Shown here in pieces: positions 11,701 through 24,500 of a stretch of DNA of 64,000 bases. Both the position numbers and the translations under genes were made by a program. Every line of letters begins with the position of its first letter. Position 1 is the first letter of the stretch. The DNA comes from Branchiostoma floridae (Eukaryota; Chordata; Leptocardii; Amphioxiformes; Branchiostomatidae), in the NCBI RefSeq assembly GCF_000003815.2, contig NC_049983.1:22845800-22909799 (forward strand). Reading direction: 5' to 3'. The notes below the pieces were generated by a model, which was not told the origin of the DNA, did not search any database, and saw only the letters and a list, made by a program, of their open reading frames with translations.

Positions 11701-14265
11701 ATCTTTGTCGCTTGACTGTGTAGGCGCTGTTTCTTGACTTGTGGTTGAATGAGATTGAGGAATGTCATCTGTTGGAGTGTCCATATCTTCGTAGGTTTCC
11801 TGGTCGTCAGGACCTGGCGACCCACCATCGCCTTGCAGGGCGGACCTATTTCAACATCAATAGAAAGATCAGCCGTCTATTTTCTAAACAGATACAAACG
11901 TCACAATCACATGTAAACAACGTGTATTACGTTGTTATATCGCTATACATGTATATGGAGTTTATCAGTAGGTTACTTAATCCATCTGAGAGTAGCCTTG
12001 TTCGAAAACATGCAAGGATCTGCCCTTTATATGTTCGTACCCCGTCGGACTATAGCTATCAACGTCACATAGATAAATCTACTTTCTGCATTATACAGCC
12101 ATAAAAACACCATGACAATATGATATAACGATTTATTAAGTTAAGCCGGTATCACAGCGCAACATCTACAAAAGTGTTGTTTTTCACAGCAACCATTAAC
12201 GCATACTTCAACTCTCAACGGCCATTCGTTCAAAGCATTACCTTGCCACGTGCTACCTGCATACCTGTACAATGTACTTTGGACTAGCCTGCGCTGCAGG
12301 CCACTACGGACATTTTTGTCAAGCAATTAGCGCAGTTTTTTTTTATAGCTACCGGATTTTTTTCTGGCTGTGGAAATGTAATTCTGTCTGAGTAGGGTCT
12401 CAACAGAAGTCAGAGACCGGGTAGCTTTCAGAAAACTGCGCGAAGTTGTTAGAACAAAACTTTCCGCAGGGGCTGTAAGTGAGACTACGTTGGCCTGGGG
12501 CTTCTTGGAAGTCGGGGCTGTTGTATAACAGGGTTGATTGACCTCACGTAGGGCCATGCAGGATAATGTTGGTACACCGTGTACTTTGTAGCAGAAACGT
12601 TTACTGTGCGTTAACTTATATCCAGTCGTAAATCTTTGTAAGAGGGAGTTCTCTACGTTATTGTGGTCACGATGTTTGTTGAACGAGTTGTATGATTGTC
12701 GACCGGGGTGGGAAGGTAATCTCCAAGCAGAACCTACGATGGCATGAGATAGTACTAAACTGGCCAAGGAGTGTGGTCAGCCAAGAGGTGTATATTTGCC
12801 ATGTAGGTTAGGGTTAGCGAAACACACTCCTAGGCCGGCTTCACTCCTCTGCCAGCCTTTGATACTATCTTGTGCTACCGTAGGATCTGCTTGGAGATTA
12901 GTGGGAAGGGTGGGTGGGATGTTTGCCTTTGTGTTCTTAACGATGTATTACCATAGAGGAGGTTCGTGAGTAGAGTGCTACGTGGACAAGGCAGTCCTCT
13001 TTCTGATATTCATAATAATAATATCGGGTGTATTTGCAGTCAGTATGATTAAGTGTTTTTGTCCAAGTTGTGACGGAAAATAGTATAACTGAGGGATCAC
13101 GATTATTCGTAAGTGCCCCCCACAAATCGGTTGTAAATACTTGATGAATGGACCAGACCGAAACCATACAGACGAAAATGAAAGTAGTGACAATGGACAA
13201 AAAAAGCTTTTATATAGACAAATTCACAATGTATTGGGATATTGGGATGACCTTATATTATGGCGTTAGCCTACGCACACACGGGCTCCTCTATAGGCAT
13301 AACATTGACCGCAGTAAACTACATTATAAAGGTTTACGTGCGAAAAACAAACTCCGAACGTACAGACTACTGAAATCCACATACAATGAAGAGCAGTATT
13401 TGAAAATCACAAACATTCGGCATAGAACTACCATTGCTAAACTAAGGATCAGTTGCCACCGACTGCGAATTGAATCGGGAAGGCACAGCCGCACTCCTCT
13501 AGAACAAAGAATCTGCCAATTTTGTACCTCAAACATGGTAGAAGATGAAGTGCACTTCACTGTTGATTGCGATATGTATGCGAATGATAGAAATACTCTA
13601 TTTAGTTATATAGAAAGTAGATTCCCTCATTTTAGACACATGAGTAGCACTGACAAGTTTATATTTCTCGTGCGTTTTGACAAACCGACAATAGCGAAAC
13701 CCATACAGTCCTACATTTCCACTATTACCAAGAAGCGAGAAGAAGCCGAACTTTTGTGTTAGACTAGATTTGTGACACTTTTATGTATGTATATATCCTG
13801 ATTTGTTGTGACCTGTACTTAGCCCGGTTGGGCAAAATTGTACAATAAAGGTCTTCATTCATTCATTATATGTCAACGATTTGCAAGAAATGTGAGCCAT
13901 AATCCCTGGCCGACATAATCTTGCATAATCTATCACCCTATCGGCCTATTTGACAACTTTCAGCCTTCAGAGGCTCCCCTCCCTCTTCAAAACAACGAAA
14001 GTGCTCACGTTGGTCCGACTTGGTCCTCAAGTCCATGTGGATGGGCGGGGGAAAGTTTCAGTATGGCCTGCTCCAACTTCCGTATGTGCGCCCTCGGCAC
14101 TCCCTCGGTCAGAAAGTCCTGTTTATCCTCGTCTGACAGATACAGTAAGAGCTCCGGTTGCGTGAAGCCCCAGTCCCCGAGCATCTCCCTCAACTTGGGG
14201 TGGAACTGGTTCCGTTCGCACCACGACTCGAAGTCGAAGCCCCCCTCTCTAGCCGTGACCGCCAT
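6549..14265 (-). CDS. Ephexin-like RhoGEF: SAM-like, FN3, DH, PH, SH3, SH3, SH2
   Basis: Complete 9-exon gene: 14265-14009, 11845-9775, 9714-9623, 9311-9049, 8737-8641, 8241-8143, 7801-7701, 7218-7066, 6649-6549. The exons sum to 3234 nt (1077 residues plus TAA), with every phase matching. The start ATG sits in a strong ACCATGG context. Domains by residue: SAM-like about 10-72; acidic Tyr-rich repeats about 100-214; FN3 about 224-316; DH about 386-581 with the [20 protein letters not shown] core; PH about 611-758; SH3 808-870; SH3 896-957; SH2 961-1060 with FLVR Arg988. DH-PH-SH3 with this core is the ephexin (NGEF/ARHGEF5/16/19/26) pattern, so exchange on Rho-family GTPases at the membrane is expected. 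The added SH3-SH2 resembles Src-family kinases, but the frame stops 30 residues after LREKG, so no kinase follows. Which GTPase it activates cannot be read from sequence. Confidence 0.92.
9049..9311 (-). other. RhoGEF exon carrying the first SH3 domain
   Basis: [20 protein letters not shown], then [32 protein letters not shown] and CVEEI give a full SH3 fold pattern close to the ephexin SH3 (DELTLE..D.L.VL...DGW..GE..HD...GWFPSS). A small upstream exon at 9623-9714 is needed to keep frame: exon 2 ends in phase 0 and this exon starts in phase 2. Confidence 0.9.
9775..11845 (-). other. Large RhoGEF exon: acidic Tyr repeats, FN3, DH and PH
   Basis: 2071 nt. It opens with three acidic Tyr units ([39 protein letters not shown]). 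An FN3 domain follows ([18 protein letters not shown] to SATFYTG), then DH ([17 protein letters not shown] to VANIINESV) and PH ([10 protein letters not shown] to RTRWIEAF). The acceptor is AG at 11846-11847 and the donor AAG|GTAAAT at 9775/9774. An intronless exon of this size in an otherwise finely split gene suggests the FN3-DH-PH part had a retroposed or fused origin (inference). Confidence 0.88.
12101..12716. other. RhoGEF intron sequence without recognised gene
   Basis: A 146-codon open frame on the - strand (12327-12767) has no recognisable domain, ends in a poly-Lys run made by an A/T tract, and overlaps the MITE at 12717. I see no other feature here. Confidence 0.5.
12717..12900. mobile_element. 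MITE with long inverted ends (TAATCTCC family)
   Basis: Left end TAATCTCCAAGCAGAACCTA is mirrored by TAGGATCTGCTTGGAGATTA at 12881-12900. The arms continue inward with GATAGTA against TACTATC. The element at 16533-16683 is a diverged relative. Confidence 0.85.
13148..13868 (+). mobile_element. 5'-truncated LINE: C-terminal end of the RT protein plus 3' tail
   Basis: An open frame to 13762 ends with [40 protein letters not shown] and CDMY. This is the Cys-x2-Cys...His-x4-Cys zinc-ribbon-like end (zf-RVT) common in non-LTR retrotransposon ORF2 proteins. The frame ends at TAG, then AATAAA and an ATTC tail at about 13840-13868. It lies antisense in the first intron of the RhoGEF. The true left end is unclear; the reverse transcriptase domain itself is missing. 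Confidence 0.8.
14009..14265 (-). other. First coding exon of the RhoGEF: SAM-like domain
   Basis: Encodes 85 residues plus a split Thr codon. [20 protein letters not shown], then [20 protein letters not shown] and [16 protein letters not shown], match the helix pattern of a SAM domain, including the closing basic-AI-L helix. The donor is GTGAGC at 14008. It is separated from the next exon by a 2.2-kb intron holding a MITE and a LINE remnant. SAM assignment is by pattern only. Confidence 0.75.
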
Positions 14266-14339
14266 GGTGGGGCGTTACAGTAGCCTCTACCAGGCTCCAC
14301 AGGTGACAAGAAATATAGTAAAAAGTGGCCAAATAAGAC

Positions 14340-15160
14340 AGAAAACACGCAAGAGGAGTATAGGCCGGCCAACACTCCTTGACCAATTAATTCCTGCTAG
14401 GCCAAAGCCCCTTTCTCGGCCAGGCGGGAGTCTGGTAGAGACTAGCGTTGCAGAGCCGGGTACGGTACCGGTATGTCAGGTCGGACAAAGTGTGCATGGC
14501 CTCTCGTGTGAGATAAGGACGGCAAACATGACGGGAAACCTACAGGTCGTCCCACGTTCGACTTTGTCCAAGAGTCAACAACAGAAGAGGGGATGGCGTA
14601 AACAAAGCGATGAGCACTTGTAACAGCATGATACTTGTACGAGGAGTGTATCAATACTATACGTTTTAAGCCTCATAAAAAAACAAAGGTGCACAACTCA
14701 AATTTCGGGATGTAATTATAATGAAGTATAAAGCCTTTTATAAATGTCTACCAAAATTCCAATCATTACTTTGCACGGGACTAACAGTAACGTTAGGTGA
14801 GTTAAGAGGAGAAAAATCCATAAATGGATAATTGAGCTGCGACTCGAGGAGTATATGGACCACCTTGCTCTGCTGAAACTCCAATAACCGCTTCTGTCTA
14901 GTTGAAATACGAAGGGGACTGCCAGACATCAATTGTTTATTTCAACATCTGCATGAAGATAAATGACTGCTAGTAATGTGTACTGGACCCTTCGTTCTGG
15001 GAGCACACAACCAGTGCTTGTGATCCTCACTTAACTTCAAAATCACCACAGCAGTGGCTGTTAACGTGTGGTAAGCGACTGCAGCTGGGCACAGTCAATG
15101 TGAAGACTTTCAGTACTGGCCAGAATTTCTTACAATTGCCTCCTTTCCCTTGTTTGAGGG
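14340..15160. other. Intergenic, no gene seen
   Basis: Lies between the start of the RhoGEF and the end of TMA7. It should hold the 5' UTR and promoter of the RhoGEF near its left edge. I see no convincing coding exon or known repeat. Confidence 0.5.
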
Positions 15161-15274
15161 TAGCCTGGGTACCATCCGATTTCTACCAGGGCTCTTACAC
15201 TCGCTTCCCTAAAAAAATTTTGTAGGGTAGCGTGTGTAAGGAGCCCAGGTAAAAATCGGATGGAACCCAAGCTA
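15161..15274. mobile_element. Short foldback element
   Basis: TAGCCTGGGTACCATCCGAT is mirrored by ATCGGATGGAACCCAAGCTA at the right edge. Inward, CAGGGCTCTTACAC pairs with GTGTAAGGAGCCC, leaving a loop of about 10 bases. Almost the whole 114 bp can form one hairpin. Confidence 0.85.
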
Positions 15275-15574
15275 GATTGAGGGCACCCGCAAGAAATCCC
15301 AGCCACTACTAAGCCCCCCTCCAGCCAAAGCCCATTTGGAGAATAGATGTGTCCCTGATAAGGTAATGTGCTCATAGCAATGGAATCAACATCACTTGTG
15401 ACAAGGTCAATGTAAGAGTGACTGAACATTCGTGGTAACCTACATTTCCTCGTGTTGAATTAAAGTATCAAACTCCATTTATGACTTGAGCCATACCATA
15501 TCATGCATACCATTTCAAGAATTATGCATTTGCTGCAAAGACACCACTACCAAACATGTAAAAAGAAACTTGCT

Positions 15575-15580
15575 TTTATT
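15575..15580 (-). terminator. TMA7: Likely TMA7 poly(A) signal
   Basis: AATAAA on the - strand, about 410 bases past the TMA7 stop at 15990 and 250 bases past the alternative stop at 15830. It would serve both transcript forms. Confidence 0.6.
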
Positions 15581-15829
15581 GGTAGCAAGGGGACAATTTA
15601 GAACAATGGGGCAAAAACATTTTGTAGCATGTTACAACTTGGTTTCTCAGTTGAATCACCACTGGATGTGACAGTACAGGATGTATTATGGTGTACATAG
15701 ATGATGTCATCATGAATTAAGTGGTATACACAAGTGATGTTACTAAGCATATACTGTGGTATACAGGTTTAATTAACAAAGTCTTGATAACTACGATGTC
15801 CTCATGAAGTGGTTAGACTGATCAAAAGC

Positions 15830-15861
15830 CTATTTCTTCTTCTTGCCACCTCCAGACCCAA
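15830..15861 (-). CDS. Possible alternative last exon of TMA7
   Basis: Downstream of the last exon, a TTAG acceptor at 15862-15863 opens a phase-1 exon of 32 nt that reads V-GSGGGKKKK-stop. Joined to exon 16848-16761 it would give GKGPLVGSGGGKKKK instead of GKGPLGGSGIKKSGKK. It lies before the poly(A) signal. The similar length, phase and Gly/Lys character suggest a duplicated or alternative terminal exon. Unproven: chance remains possible in a 3' UTR. Confidence 0.4.
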
Positions 15862-15989
15862 CTAATGCATTAGGAGTAGAGAACGCAGCATGTCAATGGG
15901 GAGAATCATATTATGGGAGTTGGGAGAAATTGGATTTGGAATATGAGCAATTTGAACGAGCGTCCGGGAGCTAGGAGGTGAAGCCGGTG

Positions 15990-18125
<2,136 letters not shown>

Positions 18126-18539
18126 GTTGGTAGCCTCGTTGTGGTGGCGCATGCGCAGTGTGCGCACCCATCATGGCGGAGGTCGGACGGAATTTCTGCT
18201 GGTTGCCAGGAACGACCGGACACAGTTCGCTAGGTTTGCGGAAACTGGGCGCGATTTAGGGTTCATACGGCTTAGGGATAACTCAAGAAGAACGTAAGAC
18301 AGTTCTGGCGCCAATCGTCGCGATCCCAGGGACCAAACGAAGCCGTGTTGCAGTCCAGAGCCACAACCGTGACGTTGAAATGTTTTGAAATTTGATGTTC
18401 TTTGATGCGCCGACTACACCGAACGACCCGACGTCAACCTTAATATGGTATTTATTGAATAGCGTGGACATGCCGGAGCTTTGGCTGTTGTGAAAGACCA
18501 GTTGCAGCGTTTACGTACTACATTCCGTCCTAATCCAAC
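18126..18539. promoter_or_regulatory. Bidirectional promoter TMA7 / CFAP20DC
   Basis: Only 414 bp separate the two divergent start codons. GCGCATGCGCA at 18147-18157 is an NRF1-type palindrome, and ATCATGGCGG at 18170-18179 resembles a YY1 site. Both are typical of TATA-less housekeeping promoters. No TATA box is seen. Confidence 0.7.
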
Positions 18540-21500
18540 ATGTTCAAGAACGAATATCAGGTGAGTTCAATATTGGAGTCTTTTGAACACAGTTCCACAT
18601 AATTTGATTTAGCTGCGTTTACTTCCTGTGCATGTGGACCTTCAAATATGATATAGTCAAATTCCCAACTGGTCTATTGAAAGGCATAACATATCTAGCA
18701 AAGGGAACACCCACAAAATTGTATTTCAAGAAAAATTGCAATTTCACAGTTGACAGGTGGCCACTTTAGACAGGATCCTTATGGTTGGAACAGTGGGGAA
18801 AAGGTTGTGACAAAGGCCAGGTGGTCTTTATCTTTATCGCAATGATCACTCGAACATTTTGACTGTATATCAGTGGCCAGGTGATCCTAAGGTAGAGATG
18901 GTCACTACCACCGATTTGACTGTGTATTAGTGGCCAGGTGGTCCTTATGAAGAGCTGGTCACTGGTACAGGTTTGACTGTGTATTATCACTGTTAGTGGG
19001 CAGGTGGTCCTTATGTATAGGTGGTCACTGGTACAGGTTTGACTGTATTATAGTGTAAGTCACTGTATATCAGCAGGTGGTCATTATGTAGAGGTGGTCA
19101 CTATACATGTTCGACCCTATATCAATGGCCAGGTGGTTCTTATGTAGAGGTGGTCACTAGTATAGGTTTGACTGTATATCAATGGCCATATGTGGTCCTT
19201 ATGTAGAGGTGGTCACTTGTACAGGTTTTACTGTACATCAATGGCCAGGTGGTATTTATGTAAAGGTGGTCACTTGTACCTCGTATAACGTCCTTGCTTT
19301 TACATGTTTCACTGTATCAATGGCCAAGTGGTCACAGGCTTGTGTAGAGGTGATCACTAGTACAGCTTTAATTGTATGTCATTATAGGTTCATTCATACA
19401 TCTATACAGTGTTCTGACTGCTTTATGTCATGTATAATAACATGATCAGCGTGCAAAATACCCACTTGCACACTTGCACATTGCAACCACTTTTTGCTTG
19501 GTGCAACTTACTTCTTAACTCAGGTTGCACAGGGTGCAACTTAGATTTTGAGCCTCAGAACTCAATTTTGTTGTCAATTTATTTGATTTTTACTTTGAAA
19601 CAAACATGCTTATAAGTAACATGATGATAAAAGGTTATGTATTGTACCTTTTTTCCAGAAATTAGCAAATTGTAGGTGGTGCAACTTGAAATTCAGTTGT
19701 GCAACCTAGTTTTTGCTCCAGGTTGCACACTGTGCAACCTGGCTCAGAAAAGTATTTTGTACACTGATGATCATGTTTTCCACCATAGGGAGGGCCTTTC
19801 TTTGAGATCTTCAGTGCCCAGGGAAAGGACCCTGTGTCCAAGTGGAAGCTGACAGGAGGAACCTCGTCCATACAGAAGGTGTTTGACAAGGATGTGAAGA
19901 GTTATGTATACACCCTGGAGGGGGGCAGCACCACCACCAAAATGCACATACCTAAGGACTCCAAACAGTCATGTGAGTATATAGGACATACTAAACCGAA
20001 GCACACTGATAAGCTACCAATTCTCTATTTAACTTTTAAGGGAGAACTCCTTTTCATTCTCTGAAATCCTATGCTACGTACAGCAGTATCTAGAGCAAGT
20101 ATCTAGAGGAAGTAACAGCTCCTTATCTCATAGCGCCTCTGCCTGGACTGCTGCTTGACTTACTTCCTTATATGACTTCCTTATATGACTTCCTTAATAC
20201 ATGACTTCCTTATATGACTTCCTTAATATATGACTTCCTAAGACCTTATAATATATGACTTCCTTATATGACTTCCGGCAGACTAGCAGCGTGACAGAAA
20301 TGCTCAGTGACCTGCAGTGGCGTCCTCTCTTCGAAAGGAGGAGGAACGCCCGCCTCACCTTCTTTTAAAAGCTTGTTAATAACAGGATTAACACACAGAA
20401 CTTACAGATTCCGACCCAAGGGCGAACGCGGGGTAGCCATCAACACAAGTACCAACCAATTTTTGCACGCACAGGCTCATGTGAATACTCATACTTTCCC
20501 AGAACAATTCCGGAGTGGAATTCCCTGTCTGGCACGGTAGTAAGTGCTCCCACCGTTGAGAGCTTCCCGGTGCAACACACCAATTCTTCCGTGACAGGGG
20601 TTCGTGATAGTGCGCGACAAAAATGTGACGAAAGGGGAGCTGAGGTCCTGGGGCCTAACCAGGGACCTCAGCTCCCCCCCTACTTTGCCCCTCGCGGGGT
20701 CATCTGGGGGTATTCATGATGATGATGATGATGATCTATCTTTAGAAATCTATGGGCCAGTTCAAGTCCTTCCAGGTGACTCTGTTACACTATGGCAATT
20801 TTTGCATGACCATAAACTGCCTCAAACTGAGTCAAAGTGTAACCCAATGTTTCAGTGACTGTCACCGTCCTCAGGTTCTGCTTTCTTCTGCTCTGAACTT
20901 GGCCAGAGCGATGCTGTGCCTCCTGTCTGCGTGACATTCCTACCAGGAAGTTTGCAGACTATGAACTAGAAGTAAAACCAGATGTAGTAGGAAACGTTGG
21001 CTTAACAACCTGATGAGACTATTGATGGCTAGAATTGTCTTGTATTTAAGATGTACTTATTCTAAAATGTCTGATTCCTTGCCCTTCCCCTTCAGTGTTC
21101 CTTGTACAGAGATACCTGGTGTTCCAGATCTACATCCCACTGGGGCAAGACTTCTCTGTGGAACTGGGGTAGGTTTGCCTGCATGTTGCCGTTTTATGTT
21201 TATCAGTATGTCTTTTATGTGTATGGCTTTCAAGGCTACAAGTTGTCTCAAACAAAATGTCTTGACAAGTATCATGCTCTATTATATCATGGTATCATGC
21301 TTTATTAATCATCTTTTTCTATTCAAGTCCACATTGTCATTGTCCTTGCATAGTGTCATAGTTTGCATACTATAGACTGATATGACAGTAGTAGTAGCAG
21401 TAGTAGTATATCATACAAACCCCCTACCTCTCCAAATGTCAAGCTGTTAGGCTTAAATGTCAGGTTTGCATATATATGTTTGATGTCGATGAAGAACACG

Positions 21501-24500
21501 TGATAATGTGATAGATTAGATAGGCTCTGTCATCTAAGTACTAGTAGCTGATTAGATTGGCCCTTGTCATTTTAAGTTTAATGGTTATTTTTAAATAAAG
21601 TTTAATGATAGCTGCCCTACGGCTGGTGAGGCTATGGGACCGGTGAGGTAAGGTTAAGACTTTGTGTGACTCATATATTTTGCATTCCCATATAACATAA
21701 GAATATTGGCCCTTTTGATCAATAGACTTTATTTCAGCAAGGTAATGCGATGCGGAGCACCAAGCAGCAAAGTTGTGCCTTGCATCACACATGACAAAAC
21801 CTGGACCTGATGAATGCATGCTTGTTTTCTGCAGGATCACAGACCTGTCCAACAACAAAAGGAGAATCCTGCTGTCCACTTGTCAGAGGGAGATCGCTGC
21901 CACCCCTCTACATGCCAAGATTCCCCTCACCATTCTCAGGAAAAGAGTCGTAAGAAATAGATTTTCTTCGAGCTGTTTTTTCAGTATATAAGGGCTTGAA
22001 ATTCCTTTTCTGGAATAGGTGCACTTGTGTACCTCACCTTAAAACTCTAGGTGCACAGAAACAGTTTTGGGTGCACAACGCAAGATCAAGTAGAATGTCA
22101 GCAAAACATATTTACAAACCATACCTTCACCTTTATTAGTTCAACTACAATTTGAGTACAATAGTTGGAATAAGTTAAGTTTCAGTTTTAAGTGTTCTTT
22201 TCAGAAAAGCATAGAATAAACTATTCCCATTTTCATGCCACACCTGCATCTGTTGTCTTTGATTGAAAGTCAATTTCTGTCTGTTTCAGTGGCTCCACCT
22301 AGTGCTGGACCTGTTATCCCTGGTGGGGGAGAATTTCCGAGGTCAGACGTACCGTGCGCTGGAGAGTCTGACCCTGTCGGCCAACTGTCGCATCAGGAAA
22401 GTCTTCACGATGAAGGCCCAGCCTCCGGACACTACTGATGATGATGGTAGGTCTTCAAGGATAGATCTATATGTTTACTCTTATATTCATATTAATCAAG
22501 TCAATGTATGAAATGCTTCACTATCTCGTACTGCGATTTGATCATTGACAAGCAATTGAAGTTGTTTTTGCAAGAAAAGCTTGAGCAGCAGCTCTTATCA
22601 GTATTTTAGCTAGACTGTGTATTCCACTTTCCTGATTCATTCTTTCTATTTTTGTTTAAATTGAAGTGTGTGTTAAGTGTGCATGACAACCATAAAAATG
22701 TGGAGCAAAAATATCTGCTGCCATGAAAAAAAAAACAGGTTAAGAAAGTACTTGATGTAAATTTGTAGCATCAAGTAATATTTAGTTTTGCCTTTAACAT
22801 CGCCTCCCCCATGTATCTATATTCCCTTGGTGTCTTTTCTCTTCTTGCTCCTCTGTCCTAGAAAAGTAATGTCTAATTTACTGTCGGTATGCTTTTCTCC
22901 CAGAGCTGTACTCGTGTGACCCAGTGAAAAATGTGGAGATAAACATTATTTTTGGGAGATTCTTTGGCAATGGACCAAACATGCCTGTACTGTATGGTTT
23001 ATCCTTACTCTTATTTTCTCCCCAGAGCTGTACTCGTGTGACCCTGTGAATGATGTGGAGATAGACAGCATCCCCAGATCACTGCAGCTCAGCAGGGAGG
23101 TGGAGCAGTGCACACAGGTTAGACATTACTTCTGGTCTTAAAATCTTCATTGAGAAGGAAAGAAGGCTCGGTTTGCTGTCAAGATTGTGTACTGAGGCCT
23201 TGGAAAAAAATGCTGTGTTACCTGTTTTAGTCTTGAAAGTTAAACTGAAATGCATGAGGACACCTATATTTTCAATGTCAAACTTTAATTTTGTGCATAG
23301 TACTACTAGTGGTTACAAATCTGTAGGGTAGGTCGGGAAACAGGAAACATTTTTTTCCCAGGCCTGAATTGTTGCAAGACCAGCTGAACTAATACCAGAA
23401 TGTGACAGTGAAAAATTAGTACTGCATGAACAAGGCTCAAAATACACTTTAAATTTGTGCACCCGAGATTGGAGCTGTACACCTAATTTTTACACCTGTA
23501 GGTGCACTGTAGGTATTTGTTTAGGGAAAAAATACTAGTATGTGAAAGTACTTGTACATTTCTGTTGTATATGTATTATTGTACACTAATATACAGACTT
23601 TTCTTGACATTTACCATTACTGTTCATGTTGACTGCGTGTAATTGTTGAATATTTCCCCTACAGGTTCTAACTATGACTAAGATCAGACAAGCTGAGTGG
23701 AAAATAAGAGGAGACTCCTCCAGACCAACCTCCTCCACAGAACCATCAGGTCAGTTCAAATACCATTTTCATTGTCCAGAATGTTACTTTTTGGAGTATA
23801 GAGTTCTTAGTGTGTATAATACATATATATACATTGAAAAGTGTACATGTATATAAAGTGTACATGTTACATAAGCGATGCTTAATAGAGAGTATTGGAA
23901 GCTGAACTTTGTTGATGCTTCAACTTGTAATGAGTATGACTGAAGAAGAAGAAAATGTACATAGAGTGTACATGTACATGTACATGTACATAAAGTACAT
24001 AAGTGTACATGCATCTGCCAAAAAAACCAAACCAAACCAAACTTGCACCTTTATCTTTCCAGACCGGCTGAATGCCAGTAGAAGAGCTTCCGATGACAGA
24101 CCCACACATATAGCCTTCGGCAGCAGGGTGGCCATCCCCTCTACAGCTCAGAGTAGGAAAGGGTCTGCAGGGCCCAGAGAGGTAAAGTACATTTCTAGGA
24201 CAGCACAGATTTGTTGCATGTTTCACCAGTGTAGGGATAGTGAAGAATATGAGAGTATACATGTAGAAACGTACTTCCACTAATAGTTTGTGGCCTTTCA
24301 TTTCTAAATCAAAGGACTGATTTCCACAGGAGAACTACCAATAAGAGCCAGGGATTCTTTGTCACCATGTAAACCTGTCATAACAGCCATGGTAACCAAA
24401 AGTTCATTGCGTCATGTCTCCAGGGTAGCGGCAGTGCCTCCGGTAGATCTAATAGATCATCACATTCCAGGACGAAGGTGGAAGGTATGTGTTGGTTCTT

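Noticed and set aside
12327-12767. 146-codon gene on the - strand
   Set aside because: No domain, no splice context, overlaps a MITE and ends in an A-tract Lys run. Chance frame.
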